Shown: in pieces, positions 6,583 through 12,142 of the stretch | Numbering within the stretch: the first letter of the stretch is position 1 | Layout of the letters: each line of letters starts with the position of its first letter | Assembly: GCA_019243075.1 (NCBI GenBank) | Contig: JAFAUV010000064.1 | Span: 1 to 12,142 of the forward strand | DNA: 12,142 nt | Direction: 5' to 3' | Origin: Bradyrhizobium sp. | Lineage (GTDB): Bacteria; Pseudomonadota; Alphaproteobacteria; Rhizobiales; Xanthobacteraceae | Program-made: the position numbers and the translations under genes | The notes under the pieces: generated by a model | What the model saw: the letters and a program-made list of their open reading frames with translations, nothing else | What the model was told of the DNA's origin: nothing | The model's database searches: none

Positions 6583-7196
6583 TCGGCAAGCTCAAGGGCC
6601 TGATCGATTCCTATGGCGAGGATTTCGTCATCCTCGACGTCGGCGGCGTCGGCTATCAGGTGCATTGCTCGGCGCGCACGCTGCAGGCATTGCCTTCGCC
6701 GGGCGGAGCCGCGGTGCTGTCCATTGAAACCTATGTCCGTGAGGACCAGATCAAGCTCTTCGGCTTCAAGAGCGACACCGAGCGCGAATGGTTTCGGCTG
6801 CTGCAGACGGTGCAGGGCGTCGGCGCCAAGGTGGCACTGGCGGTGCTCGGCACGCTGCCGCTGGCGGAACTCGCCAATGCGATCGCGCTGCGCGACAAGG
6901 CTGCGGTGTCGCGCACGCCGGGCGTCGGTCCGAAGGTCGCGGAGCGCATCGTCACCGAACTGAAAGACAAGGCTCCGGCCTTCGCCAATGTCGATCCGGC
7001 GCTGGTCAATCTTTCCGGCGCAATAGATGACCGGCGGGCGCCGCGCCCGGTTACCGACGCGATTTCCGCGCTGGTCAATCTCGGCTACGGCCAGCCGCAG
7101 GCGGCAGCCGCGATAGCCTCCGCCTCGCGCAGCGCAGGCGAGCAGGCCGAAACCGTCCAGCTGATCCGGCTGGGCCTGAAGGAATTGGCGAAATAA
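6579..7196 (+). CDS. ruvA: Holliday junction branch migration protein RuvA
   Basis: RuvA tetramers hold the Holliday junction in square-planar form and load the RuvB motor. The 205-aa protein shows the N-terminal OB fold (1-63, MIGKLKGLI, DVGGVGYQVHC, YVREDQIKLFGF), two helix-hairpin-helix motifs (TVQGVGAKVAL at 77-87 and TPGVGPKVAERIV at 113-125) and the C-terminal RuvB-binding domain (about 157-205, DAISALVNLGYGQPQAAAAI). A proline/arginine-rich linker lies near 140-158. AAGGTG (6565-6570) inside the end of ruvC is the likely ribosome-binding site. Unusually, ruvB does not follow directly: 44 bases and a deaminase gene come between. Confidence 0.97.
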   Translation: MIGKLKGLIDSYGEDFVILDVGGVGYQVHCSARTLQALPSPGGAAVLSIETYVREDQIKLFGFKSDTEREWFRLLQTVQGVGAKVALAVLGTLPLAELANAIALRDKAAVSRTPGVGPKVAERIVTELKDKAPAFANVDPALVNLSGAIDDRRAPRPVTDAISALVNLGYGQPQAAAAIASASRSAGEQAETVQLIRLGLKELAK

Positions 7197-7240
7197 ACTA
7201 TTCTGCGCCGGCACACCGACCAAGGAATGCACTCTCCGCT

Positions 7241-7660
7241 ATGCTGAGCAAGAAAGACAGGGAACTGATCGCCGCCGCCACCAGTGCGATCAGCGAGCGC
7301 TATCGCAACGACTGGCAGGAAGTCGGCGCCGCGTTGCGCACCCGTGACGGCCGCATCGTTACCGGGGTGAATATCGACGCCTATATCGGCCGCATCGCGG
7401 TCTGCGCCGAAGCGATCGCGATCGGCCGCGCGATTACCGAGACCGGCGACAAGGGCATCGAGACCATCGTCGCCGTACGCCATCCGAAGCCGGACGAGCC
7501 CGGCAAGATCGCGGTGGTCTCGCCTTGCGGCATCTGCCGCGAGCTGATCCATGACTACGATGCCGGCGCGCGCGTCATCGTCCCCAACAGCGGCAAGGAA
7601 CCGATGGTCACGACCATCGGCGAGCTCTTGCCCAACAAATATCGGCGAGGCAACGAGTGA
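7241..7660 (+). CDS. Cytidine deaminase family protein, blasticidin-S-deaminase-like
   Basis: A 139-aa zinc deaminase of the tetrameric CDA/blasticidin-S deaminase fold. The zinc and catalytic residues are present: C55-A-E57 in VCAEAIAIG and C96/C99 in SPCGICREL. Several features fit the blasticidin-S deaminase branch better than housekeeping CDA: TGVNIDAYIG before the CAE, absence of the CDA N-terminal YSxFxVGAA form (here NDWQEVGAAL), and the C-terminal TIGELLPNKY (125-134) resembling the fungal enzyme's RELLPSGY. Substrate is therefore uncertain: cytidine/deoxycytidine, a modified cytosine nucleoside, or a cytosine antibiotic. ATG 7241 is the only sensible start; AAGGA (7222-7226) is 14 bases away, rather far. 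The end overlaps the ruvB GTG by 4 bp, so ruvB translation probably depends on it. Confidence 0.9.
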   Translation: MLSKKDRELIAAATSAISERYRNDWQEVGAALRTRDGRIVTGVNIDAYIGRIAVCAEAIAIGRAITETGDKGIETIVAVRHPKPDEPGKIAVVSPCGICRELIHDYDAGARVIVPNSGKEPMVTTIGELLPNKYRRGNE

Positions 7661-8700
7661 ACACCGCCCGCATCGTCACGCCTGAGCGAAGAAACGAGGA
7701 TATCGGCGACACCACGCTGCGGCCGCAGCTGCTGTCGGAGTTCGTAGGCCAGGCGCAGGCGCGCAAGAATCTCTCCATCTTCATCGAGGCGGCCCGCAAG
7801 CGCGGCGAGGCGCTCGATCACGTGCTGTTCGTCGGACCTCCAGGCCTCGGCAAGACCACGCTGGCGCAGATCGTGGCGCGCGAGCTCGGCGTCGGTTTTC
7901 GCGCGACTTCGGGGCCGGTGATCGCGAAGGCCGGCGATCTCGCGGCGCTGCTCACCAATCTCGAAGAGCGCGACGTGCTTTTCATCGACGAGATCCATCG
8001 CCTCAGCCCGGCGGTCGAAGAAGTGCTCTATCCCGCGATGGAGGATTTTCAACTCGACCTCATCATCGGCGAGGGGCCGGCGGCGCGCTCGGTCAAGATC
8101 GAGCTGTCGAAATTCACGCTCGTCGGCGCCACCACCCGCGCCGGTCTCCTCACCAATCCCTTGCGCGATCGCTTCGGCATTCCGGTGCGGCTCAATTTCT
8201 ACACAGAGGAGGAGCTGGAGAAGATCGTGAGCCGCGGCGCCCGTGTGCTCGAGATCGGCATGACCGCCGATGGCGCCAACGAGATTGCGCGCCGCGCCCG
8301 CGGCACGCCGCGCATCGCCGGCCGCCTCTTGCGCCGCGTGCGCGATTTCGCTTCGGCAGCGGATGCCCATGCCATCGATCGCGGCATAGCCGATCACGCG
8401 CTGAGCGCGCTCGAGGTCGATGCCGTCGGCCTCGATGCCATGGACCGCCGCTATCTGACGACGATTGCGACGAACTATGGCGGCGGACCAGTCGGCGTGG
8501 AAACGCTCGCCGCGGCGCTGTCCGAGCCGCGTGATGCGATCGAGGACATCATCGAGCCGTTCCTGATCCAATGCGGCTATCTGCAGCGTACCCCGCGCGG
8601 CCGCCTGCTCACCTCGCATGCCTTCCGGCATCTCGGCCTATCCGAACCCACGCGCGATGCCGCGCAGTTCGGCCTGTTCGGCCATGATGACGAAGGCTAA
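7657..8700 (+). CDS. ruvB: Holliday junction branch migration ATPase RuvB
   Basis: RuvB is the AAA+ hexameric motor that drives branch migration on RuvA-bound junctions. The 347-aa protein is full length. Seen: LRPQLLSEFVGQ (21-32), Walker A GPPGLGKTT (60-68), Walker B DVLFIDEIHRL (106-116), sensor 1 TLVGATTRAG (154-163) and the arginine-finger region NPLRDRFGI (167-175). The C-terminal winged-helix region includes YLQRTPRGRLLT (about 308-319). The start is GTG, overlapping the deaminase stop (GTGA, 7657-7660), with GAGG at 7647-7650 as ribosome-binding site. The C-terminal tail (about 325-347, acidic end GHDDEG) is slightly longer than in E. coli. Confidence 0.98.
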   Translation: MNTARIVTPERRNEDIGDTTLRPQLLSEFVGQAQARKNLSIFIEAARKRGEALDHVLFVGPPGLGKTTLAQIVARELGVGFRATSGPVIAKAGDLAALLTNLEERDVLFIDEIHRLSPAVEEVLYPAMEDFQLDLIIGEGPAARSVKIELSKFTLVGATTRAGLLTNPLRDRFGIPVRLNFYTEEELEKIVSRGARVLEIGMTADGANEIARRARGTPRIAGRLLRRVRDFASAADAHAIDRGIADHALSALEVDAVGLDAMDRRYLTTIATNYGGGPVGVETLAAALSEPRDAIEDIIEPFLIQCGYLQRTPRGRLLTSHAFRHLGLSEPTRDAAQFGLFGHDDEG

Positions 8701-8737
8701 CGATAGACAAGGAAAGCTAGCGCACCCTGACGCGCGA

Positions 8738-8771
8738 TCGCTTGCTGTCGCCCGTTCGCTGTCGCTTGCTG
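8738..8771. repeat. Short direct repeat upstream of ybgC
   Basis: TCGCTTGCTG occurs at 8738-8747 and again at 8762-8771, 24 bases apart, with a related TCGCTG between them. It may be slippage-derived low-complexity sequence or a paired binding site in the 93-bp gap between ruvB and ybgC. The rest of the gap shows no clear promoter or terminator. Confidence 0.3.
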
Positions 8772-8793
8772 CCGAGATCAGGGGGTAGCGGCA

Positions 8794-9237
8794 ATGTCAT
8801 TGCTCGACGGCGAGATCCGCGACGGCCGCCATCACATGCAGGTCCGCGTCTATTACGAGGATACGGATTTTTCCGGCATCGTCTATCACGCCAATTATCT
8901 CCGCTTCATGGAACGCGGGCGCACCAATCATCTGCGTCTGATGGGCGCCGAGCACCACGCGCTGTTTGCGGAAGCGGAGACCGAGACGCCGGGCTTTACC
9001 TTCGTGGTGCGCTCGATGAGGCTGGATTTTCTGCGGCCCGCGCGGATGGACGACGTGCTCGACGTCGTGACCTGGCCGGTCGCGGTAAGAGGCGCTTCGA
9101 TCACCCTCGGGCAGGAGGTGCGGCGGGGCGCGGACGTGCTGGTCAAGGCCGAAGTGCGGGTCGCCTTCATCAGCGAGGGCAGGGCACAGCCCATTCCGAA
9201 ATCGATCCGCGCCTTGATGAAGGCCGATCTGGTTTAG
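8794..9237 (+). CDS. ybgC: Tol-Pal-associated acyl-CoA thioesterase YbgC
   Basis: YbgC is a small hotdog-fold thioesterase acting on acyl-CoA or acyl-ACP and usually the first gene of the tol-pal operon, linked to envelope phospholipid work. The 147-aa protein has the hallmark YYEDTDFSGIVYHANYLRFM (residues 20-39). The second Asp (D25) aligns with the catalytic Asp17 of the Pseudomonas 4-hydroxybenzoyl-CoA thioesterase. ERGRTNHLR continues the active-site helix, and FVVRSMRLDFLRPARMDDVL (70-89) is the typical middle strand pair. ATG 8794 has a modest GGGGG ribosome-binding site near 8781-8785. The gene follows ruvB, as is common in Rhizobiales, but tolQRAB does not follow within the window. 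Confidence 0.93.
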   Translation: MSLLDGEIRDGRHHMQVRVYYEDTDFSGIVYHANYLRFMERGRTNHLRLMGAEHHALFAEAETETPGFTFVVRSMRLDFLRPARMDDVLDVVTWPVAVRGASITLGQEVRRGADVLVKAEVRVAFISEGRAQPIPKSIRALMKADLV

Positions 9238-9319
9238 CGATCGGCCGATACGCAAATCCACCATCGACTTGTCGCGCAGCGAGGATAGAGTTGCGGCTTC
9301 ACTCGAAATCGAGGCCATC

Positions 9320-9787
9320 ATGTCGCGTCCGCCGCTGCCGCCATTCACCAGAGAGACAGCCGCCCAGAAGGCCCGTATGGCGGAGGACGCCTGGAATTCG
9401 CGCGATCCCGAGCGCGTGTCGCTGGCCTATACCGAGGACAGCCGCTGGCGCAATCGCTCGGAGTTTTTCGAAGGACGCAAGGCCATCGTCGCCTTCCTCA
9501 CGCGCAAATGGGCGACCGAGCTCGACTATCGCCTGATCAAGGATCTGTGGGCTTTCGAGGGCAATCGCATCGCGGTGCGCTTCCAGTATGAATGGCACGA
9601 TGCGAGCGGCCAGTGGCATCGCTCCTATGGCAATGAGCAATGGGAGTTCGATGAGCACGGTCTGATGCGCCGGCGCGAGGCCAGCATCAACGATGTGAAC
9701 ATTGCCGAAAAGGATCGCCGCTTCCGCTGGTCCGCGCCGGGCCCGCGCCCGGCCGACGTGCCGGGGCTGGGGGAGAGTCCGTTTTAG
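9320..9787 (+). CDS. DUF1348 family, nuclear transport factor 2 (SnoaL)-like protein
   Basis: A 155-aa protein of the NTF2-like alpha+beta cone fold, DUF1348 type; no enzymatic role is established for the family. Seen: an N-terminal helix RMAEDAWNSRDPERVSLAYT (19-38), DSRWRNRSEFFEGRKAIVAF (40-59) with the family-typical WRNR, ELDYRLIKDLWAFEGNRIAV (67-86), a strand block with FQYEWHDASGQW and RSYGNEQWEFD, then GLMRRREASINDV (114-126), and a proline-rich tail. I chose ATG 9320, with GAGG (9311-9314) upstream, over an earlier TTG at 9269 that adds residues unlike the family. There is no signal peptide. It converges on the glutathione transferase gene; both often appear in detoxification-type accessory sets, which is only suggestive. 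Confidence 0.85.
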   Translation: MSRPPLPPFTRETAAQKARMAEDAWNSRDPERVSLAYTEDSRWRNRSEFFEGRKAIVAFLTRKWATELDYRLIKDLWAFEGNRIAVRFQYEWHDASGQWHRSYGNEQWEFDEHGLMRRREASINDVNIAEKDRRFRWSAPGPRPADVPGLGESPF

Positions 9788-9802
9788 GCGCGGCCGTCAT
9801 CT

Positions 9803-9827
9803 TCTCGCTGTCCGGCCGACAGCGAGA
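9803..9827. terminator. Hairpin between convergent DUF1348 and GST genes
   Basis: TCTCGCTGTC (9803-9812) and GACAGCGAGA (9818-9827) pair perfectly over 10 bp around a 5-base CGGCC loop. The element sits in the 53-bp gap between two convergent stops, which strongly suggests a shared bidirectional terminator. No real T-run follows on either strand, so it may act as a stabilising 3' hairpin or need Rho. Confidence 0.55.
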
Positions 9828-9840
9828 CTTGCGGCACCGT

Positions 9841-10485
9841 TTACGCCGGTGCCTTCTGCCGCGCGAGTTCGGCCTTGTAGAGCTCGAACTCCTCACCGAT
9901 CGCCTTCGCAATGCTCGGCCGCGCGCGCAGGCGCTCGTAATAGGCTTTGACGGCCGGCCATTTCGCGAGCTCGACCGGCGGCGTCGCCATGGTCCAGTTG
10001 ATGACGGTGACAAGATAGGCATCCGCGACGCTGAAATGATCGAGCAGATATTCGCGGCCCCTCAGATAGTTTTCGAGAAAATCGAGCCGCGACAGGTTCT
10101 TCTCCAGCACGTAGCTCTTCACCTCCGCGCCCGCCTTCTTGTCGAGCAAAGGAACGAACAAGGCCTTGTGCAGTTCGGTTCCGATGAAGCACAGCCATTG
10201 ATGCAGGCGGCTGCGCTCGAGGGCGGAGCTGGTGCCGAGCCCTGCCTTCGGAAAACGATCGGCGACATATTGCAGGATCGCCGCGTTTTCCGTCAGCACC
10301 GTGCCGTCATCGGTGCGCAGCGTCGGCACCAGGCCGAGCGGGTTCACGTCACGGAAATCCGAGCCGTCGTTCTGCACCACCTTGGTCTTGGGATCGACTT
10401 CGAGATAGGTCGCGGCCTCGCCGGCTTCATAGAGTGCGATGCGGGTGGCCATCGAGCAGGCGAGCGGCGAGAAATAAAGGTCCAT
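9841..10485 (-). CDS. Glutathione S-transferase, beta-class-like
   Basis: A 214-aa cytosolic GST that would conjugate or transfer glutathione to electrophiles, or act as a peroxidase. The thioredoxin-like N-terminal domain opens with MDLYFSPLACSMATRIALYE. The Cys at position 10, followed by Ser11, matches the beta-class catalytic Cys10. NPLGLVPTL supplies the cis-Pro54, and LTENAAILQYVAD (64-76) the glutathione gamma-glutamyl-binding E66-N67. The C-terminal helical domain includes REYLLDHFSVADAYLVTVIN, with the conserved SVADAY N-capping box. ATG 10485 has GGGAGG a few bases upstream on the minus strand. The gene is divergent from a TetR-family regulator 75 bp away, so it is that regulator's most likely target. 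Substrate is unknown. Confidence 0.93.
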   Translation of the reverse strand: MDLYFSPLACSMATRIALYEAGEAATYLEVDPKTKVVQNDGSDFRDVNPLGLVPTLRTDDGTVLTENAAILQYVADRFPKAGLGTSSALERSRLHQWLCFIGTELHKALFVPLLDKKAGAEVKSYVLEKNLSRLDFLENYLRGREYLLDHFSVADAYLVTVINWTMATPPVELAKWPAVKAYYERLRARPSIAKAIGEEFELYKAELARQKAPA

Positions 10486-10506
10486 GGGTCCCTCCCTGGC
10501 GGGCTG

Positions 10507-10542
10507 TTGATTTTCATACCGTCCCGCATAATATTGATGCGG
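10507..10542 (+). promoter_or_regulatory. TetR promoter candidate with overlapping 19-bp inverted-repeat operator
   Basis: TTGATT (10507-10512), a 16-bp spacer and TAATAT (10529-10534) form a promoter-like pair reading towards the TetR-family gene. Overlying its -10 is CCGCAT (10524-10529), 7 bases, ATGCGG (10537-10542), a perfect inverted repeat of 19 bp in total. Position and size fit a TetR-dimer operator that could repress its own gene and, from the same 75-bp gap, the divergent GST. Regulator binding is inferred. Confidence 0.5.
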
Positions 10543-10560
10543 TCAAGGATTAAGTGCGAA

Positions 10561-11235
10561 ATGGTACAAAAAAGTAAGGCGCCGCCCGCCAAGGGGCCCT
10601 CGGCCAAATCCGCGGTCGGGCCGAGGCGCCGCGGCCGGCCCCGCGCCTACGAGCCCGAGGTCGTGCTCGGCAAAGCTCTCGACCTGTTCCGCAAGGCCGG
10701 TTTTGCCGCGACCTCGCTGGATGATCTCAGCGCCGCCACCGGCATGAACCGGCCGAGTCTCTATGGCGCGTTCGGTGACAAGCGCGAGCTCTATATCAGG
10801 AGCTATCAGCGCTACCGCGACGACGCGCGGGCCTCGCTGGTCGACATCTTCCGCAGCGAGCAGCCGATCCGCGAGCGGCTGAAGCGCATCTACGCGACCG
10901 CGCTCGATATCTATTTGTCGGGCGATTCCGGGCCCCGCGGCTGCTTCACGGTGATGACAGCCGCATCCGAAGCGGTATCCGATCCGGAGATCCGAGCCAT
11001 GGTTGTTGAAGGCTTTGCCGAGCTCGACAAGGCGTTCATGACCTGCTTCCGGCGCGCCAGGGAAAAGGGCGAACTGCCCGCAAGCACCGATCCGGTTGTG
11101 CTCGGCCATCTCGCGTCTGCCAGCCTTCATACCATCGCGATCCGGGCGCGGGCGCGTGTGCCGCGCAGCGAGCTGGAAGCCATCGTCGATGGCGCGATCG
11201 ACCTGATGTGCAGCGCGGCAATCCAAGCTGGTTGA
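10561..11235 (+). CDS. TetR/AcrR family transcriptional regulator
   Basis: A 224-aa regulator. A basic, Lys/Pro-rich N-terminal arm (1-29, PRRRGRPRAY) precedes the TetR_N DNA-binding domain: VVLGKALDLFRKAGFAATSL (34-53), the helix-turn-helix about 53-72 (DDLSAATGMNRPSLYGAFGD) and KRELYIRSY. The ligand-binding helical domain contains GPRGCFTVMTAASEAVSDPE (124-143), typical of the branch whose members often control adjacent oxidoreductase or GST genes. ATG 10561 is preferred over an in-frame ATG at 10537, because AAGGA (10546-10550) lies 10 bases ahead of it while the earlier ATG has no ribosome-binding site and lies in the operator-like repeat. It is divergent from the GST gene. Inducer unknown. 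Confidence 0.93.
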   Translation: MVQKSKAPPAKGPSAKSAVGPRRRGRPRAYEPEVVLGKALDLFRKAGFAATSLDDLSAATGMNRPSLYGAFGDKRELYIRSYQRYRDDARASLVDIFRSEQPIRERLKRIYATALDIYLSGDSGPRGCFTVMTAASEAVSDPEIRAMVVEGFAELDKAFMTCFRRAREKGELPASTDPVVLGHLASASLHTIAIRARARVPRSELEAIVDGAIDLMCSAAIQAG

Positions 11236-11375
11236 TCGATGACGAAGGGAGCAGAACAGCGGCCCTCGAAACGGCGCCCGCCGGTCTCGCCATGCCAAAG
11301 TGCGCATGGGCCTTCTCGTTGTCCAAAACATCCCTCCGTGACCTGCACCATCGCGCATGACCCGCGGCCATTTCC

Positions 11376-11395
11376 TGCGGTGAATTTCCACCGCA
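11376..11395. promoter_or_regulatory. Operator-like inverted repeat upstream of the DGPF/sigma pair
   Basis: TGCGGTG (11376-11382), 6 bases, CACCGCA (11389-11395): a perfect 20-bp dyad in the 237-bp gap after the TetR gene. It has no T-run, so is a poor terminator candidate. It lies about 30-50 bp upstream of the candidate ECF promoter and could bind a dimeric regulator. Nothing else stands out in 11236-11375. Confidence 0.3.
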
Positions 11396-11422
11396 ACCCG
11401 CTCGAAAATTCTCACCGTCGGC

Positions 11423-11449
11423 TGTCGGCTCCGGGCATACTCGTTCGTC
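11423..11449 (+). promoter_or_regulatory. Candidate ECF42-type autoregulated promoter
   Basis: TGTCGG (11423-11428), a 17-bp spacer, CGTC (11446-11449). For ECF42 sigma factors in Streptomyces, a TGTCGA -35 and a CG[A/T]C -10 have been described in front of DGPF genes; this match has one mismatch in the -35. Transcription would start near 11455, leaving a leader of under 20 nt before ATG 11473. The motif is short and GC-rich, so chance is possible; position in front of the expected target supports it. Confidence 0.45.
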
Positions 11450-11472
11450 TTCAAGCCGAACGGGGCCCCAGC

Positions 11473-11841
11473 ATGCTCTACGCCATACTTTGCTACCATG
11501 ATGAGGATGTTGTCGGCTCCTGGACCAAGGAGCAGGACGAAGCCGTGATGCAGAAACTCTCCGTCGTGCAGGAGAAGCTCGCCAGGCAAGGCCGGCTCGG
11601 TCCCGTGGCTCGGCTGCTGCCGACCACGGCCGCAACCACGCTGCGCAAGGACGATCCGCCGCTGGTGCTGGACGGCCCCTATGCCGAAACCAAGGAACAG
11701 CTGCTGGGCTTCTATGTGATCGACTGCAAGAATCTCGACGAAGCGCTGGAGGTCGCCCGCGATCTCGGGGCCGCCAATCCGGGCGGAGCCTACGAGATCC
11801 GCCCCGTGGGGCTGTACGCGCCCGGGAGCCGGCCTGCATGA
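11473..11841 (+). CDS. DGPF/YCII-related domain protein
   Basis: A 122-aa dimeric alpha/beta-barrel-fold protein of the YCII/DGPF group. Seen: the N-terminal strand MLYAILCYHDEDVV, a long helix (18-40, SWTKEQDEAVMQKLSVVQEK and on), RLGPVARLLPTTAATTLR (41-58) and the eponymous loop LVLDGPYAETKEQLLGFYVI (64-83), with DGPY in place of DGPF. The tail GGAYEIRPVGLY (104-115) is also typical. Such genes are commonly encoded next to ECF42 sigma factors and were reported as their targets in Streptomyces; biochemical function is unknown. The start is ATG 11473 with CGGGG (11461-11465) as a modest ribosome-binding site. Its stop overlaps the sigma-factor ATG (ATGA, 11838-11841), showing translational coupling. 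Confidence 0.9.
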   Translation: MLYAILCYHDEDVVGSWTKEQDEAVMQKLSVVQEKLARQGRLGPVARLLPTTAATTLRKDDPPLVLDGPYAETKEQLLGFYVIDCKNLDEALEVARDLGAANPGGAYEIRPVGLYAPGSRPA

Positions 11842-12142
11842 CCACGACCGACACCGGCTGGGTCGATGCCGCGCTGACGTCGGCGCGGCCCCAGGCGGTC
11901 GGCGCGCTCTTGCGTTATTTCCGCGATCTCGATGCCGCGGAAGAGGCGTTCCAAAACGCCTGTCTGCGCGCGCTGCAGAGCTGGCCGCAGAACGGACCGC
12001 CGCGCGATCCCGCCGCCTGGCTGATCATGGTCGGCCGCAATGTCGCCATCGACGAGGTTCGCCGCAGCCGCAAGCAACAGCCGCTGCCGGAGGACGATCA
12101 GGCGATCTCGGATCTCGACGACGCCGAGGAGGAGATCGCCGA
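11838..12142 (+). CDS. ECF-type RNA polymerase sigma factor, ECF42-like; 3' end outside window
   Basis: The first 101 codons of an extracytoplasmic-function sigma factor. They cover region 2: ARPQAVGALLRYFRDLDAAE (16-35), EEAFQNACLRALQSWPQNGP (35-54) and PRDPAAWLIMVGRNVAIDEV with RRSRK, a region that would contact core polymerase and the -10 element. The acidic stretch after it (DDQAISDLDDAEEEIA) is the start of the linker. The phrasing RALQSWP...PAAWL...GRN(V/R)AID is what I know from ECF42, whose members carry a long C-terminal helical/TPR extension in place of an anti-sigma factor; that part is beyond base 12142. ATG overlaps the DGPF gene's stop by 4 bp. No anti-sigma gene is seen in the window. 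Confidence 0.88.
   Translation, partial: MTTTDTGWVDAALTSARPQAVGALLRYFRDLDAAEEAFQNACLRALQSWPQNGPPRDPAAWLIMVGRNVAIDEVRRSRKQQPLPEDDQAISDLDDAEEEIA

Noticed and set aside
7227..7247. Six-codon mini-ORF overlapping the deaminase start
   Set aside because: The AAGGA sequence abuts its ATG with no spacing, so it is unlikely to be translated; no leader-peptide logic (such as a codon run) is seen.
9240..9249. ATCGGCCGAT palindrome after ybgC as a terminator
   Set aside because: No loop is possible without losing most of the stem and there is no T-run.
9829..10560. Long in-frame extension upstream of the TetR gene running through the GST locus
   Set aside because: It is antisense to a convincing GST, crosses the divergent promoter/operator region, and TetR proteins start near the basic arm at 10561.
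11239..11472. In-frame N-terminal extension of the DGPF protein
   Set aside because: The extra 78 residues are Pro/Ser/Arg-rich and unlike the family, which begins at the MLYAILCYH strand; the stretch also contains the dyad and promoter candidates.
1..12142. CRISPR array, tRNA or rRNA genes, insertion sequences
   Set aside because: No regularly spaced repeats, no cloverleaf or rRNA-like sequence, and no transposase-like protein was seen on either strand.

Overview
The window looks like chromosomal DNA of a Bradyrhizobium-like alphaproteobacterium (Nitrobacteraceae, formerly Bradyrhizobiaceae). The base composition is GC-rich, several genes use TTG or GTG starts, and the order 6S RNA / 5-formyltetrahydrofolate cyclo-ligase / YmdB-type phosphoesterase / yebC / ruvC-ruvA-ruvB / ybgC is one I associate with Rhizobiales. 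A dispersed palindromic repeat of the 'attgcgag...gaagc...atccag' type, common in these genomes, lies after yebC. The assignment rests on gene content, protein motifs and recall, not on a database search.

Left part (1-1689, + strand): the window opens inside a 6S RNA-like structured RNA. It is followed by 5-formyltetrahydrofolate cyclo-ligase and, one base after its stop, a YmdB/TIGR00282 metallophosphoesterase. Next (1766-4938, - strand) come two overlapping genes for soluble, membrane-free chemoreceptor-like proteins. Both carry the methyl-accepting signalling hairpin in front of the same C-terminal sensor-like domain, ending in a GRHWG motif; the larger also has a PilZ-like module. They sit between ymdB and yebC and look like an insertion into a housekeeping block.

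Middle (5141-9237, + strand): yebC has a good promoter-like sequence and is followed by the palindromic repeat. The Holliday-junction set ruvC and ruvA overlaps by 4 bp. A small blasticidin-S-deaminase-like cytidine deaminase then lies between ruvA and ruvB, and overlaps ruvB by 4 bp. The block ends with ybgC, the acyl-CoA thioesterase that normally leads the tol-pal operon. No tolQ follows inside the window.

Right part (9320-12142) looks accessory. A DUF1348/NTF2-like protein converges on a beta-class glutathione S-transferase, with a 10-bp-stem hairpin between them. The GST is divergent from a TetR-family regulator, and their shared 75-bp gap holds a 19-bp inverted repeat over a promoter-like -10. 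At the right edge a DGPF/YCII-type protein overlaps by 4 bp an ECF sigma factor whose sequence and context fit family ECF42. A TGTCGG-N17-CGTC sequence upstream resembles the ECF42 target promoter described in Streptomyces. The sigma gene is cut by the window end.

No tRNA, rRNA, CRISPR array, transposase or integrase was seen. No gap without an assigned gene exceeds 300 bp.
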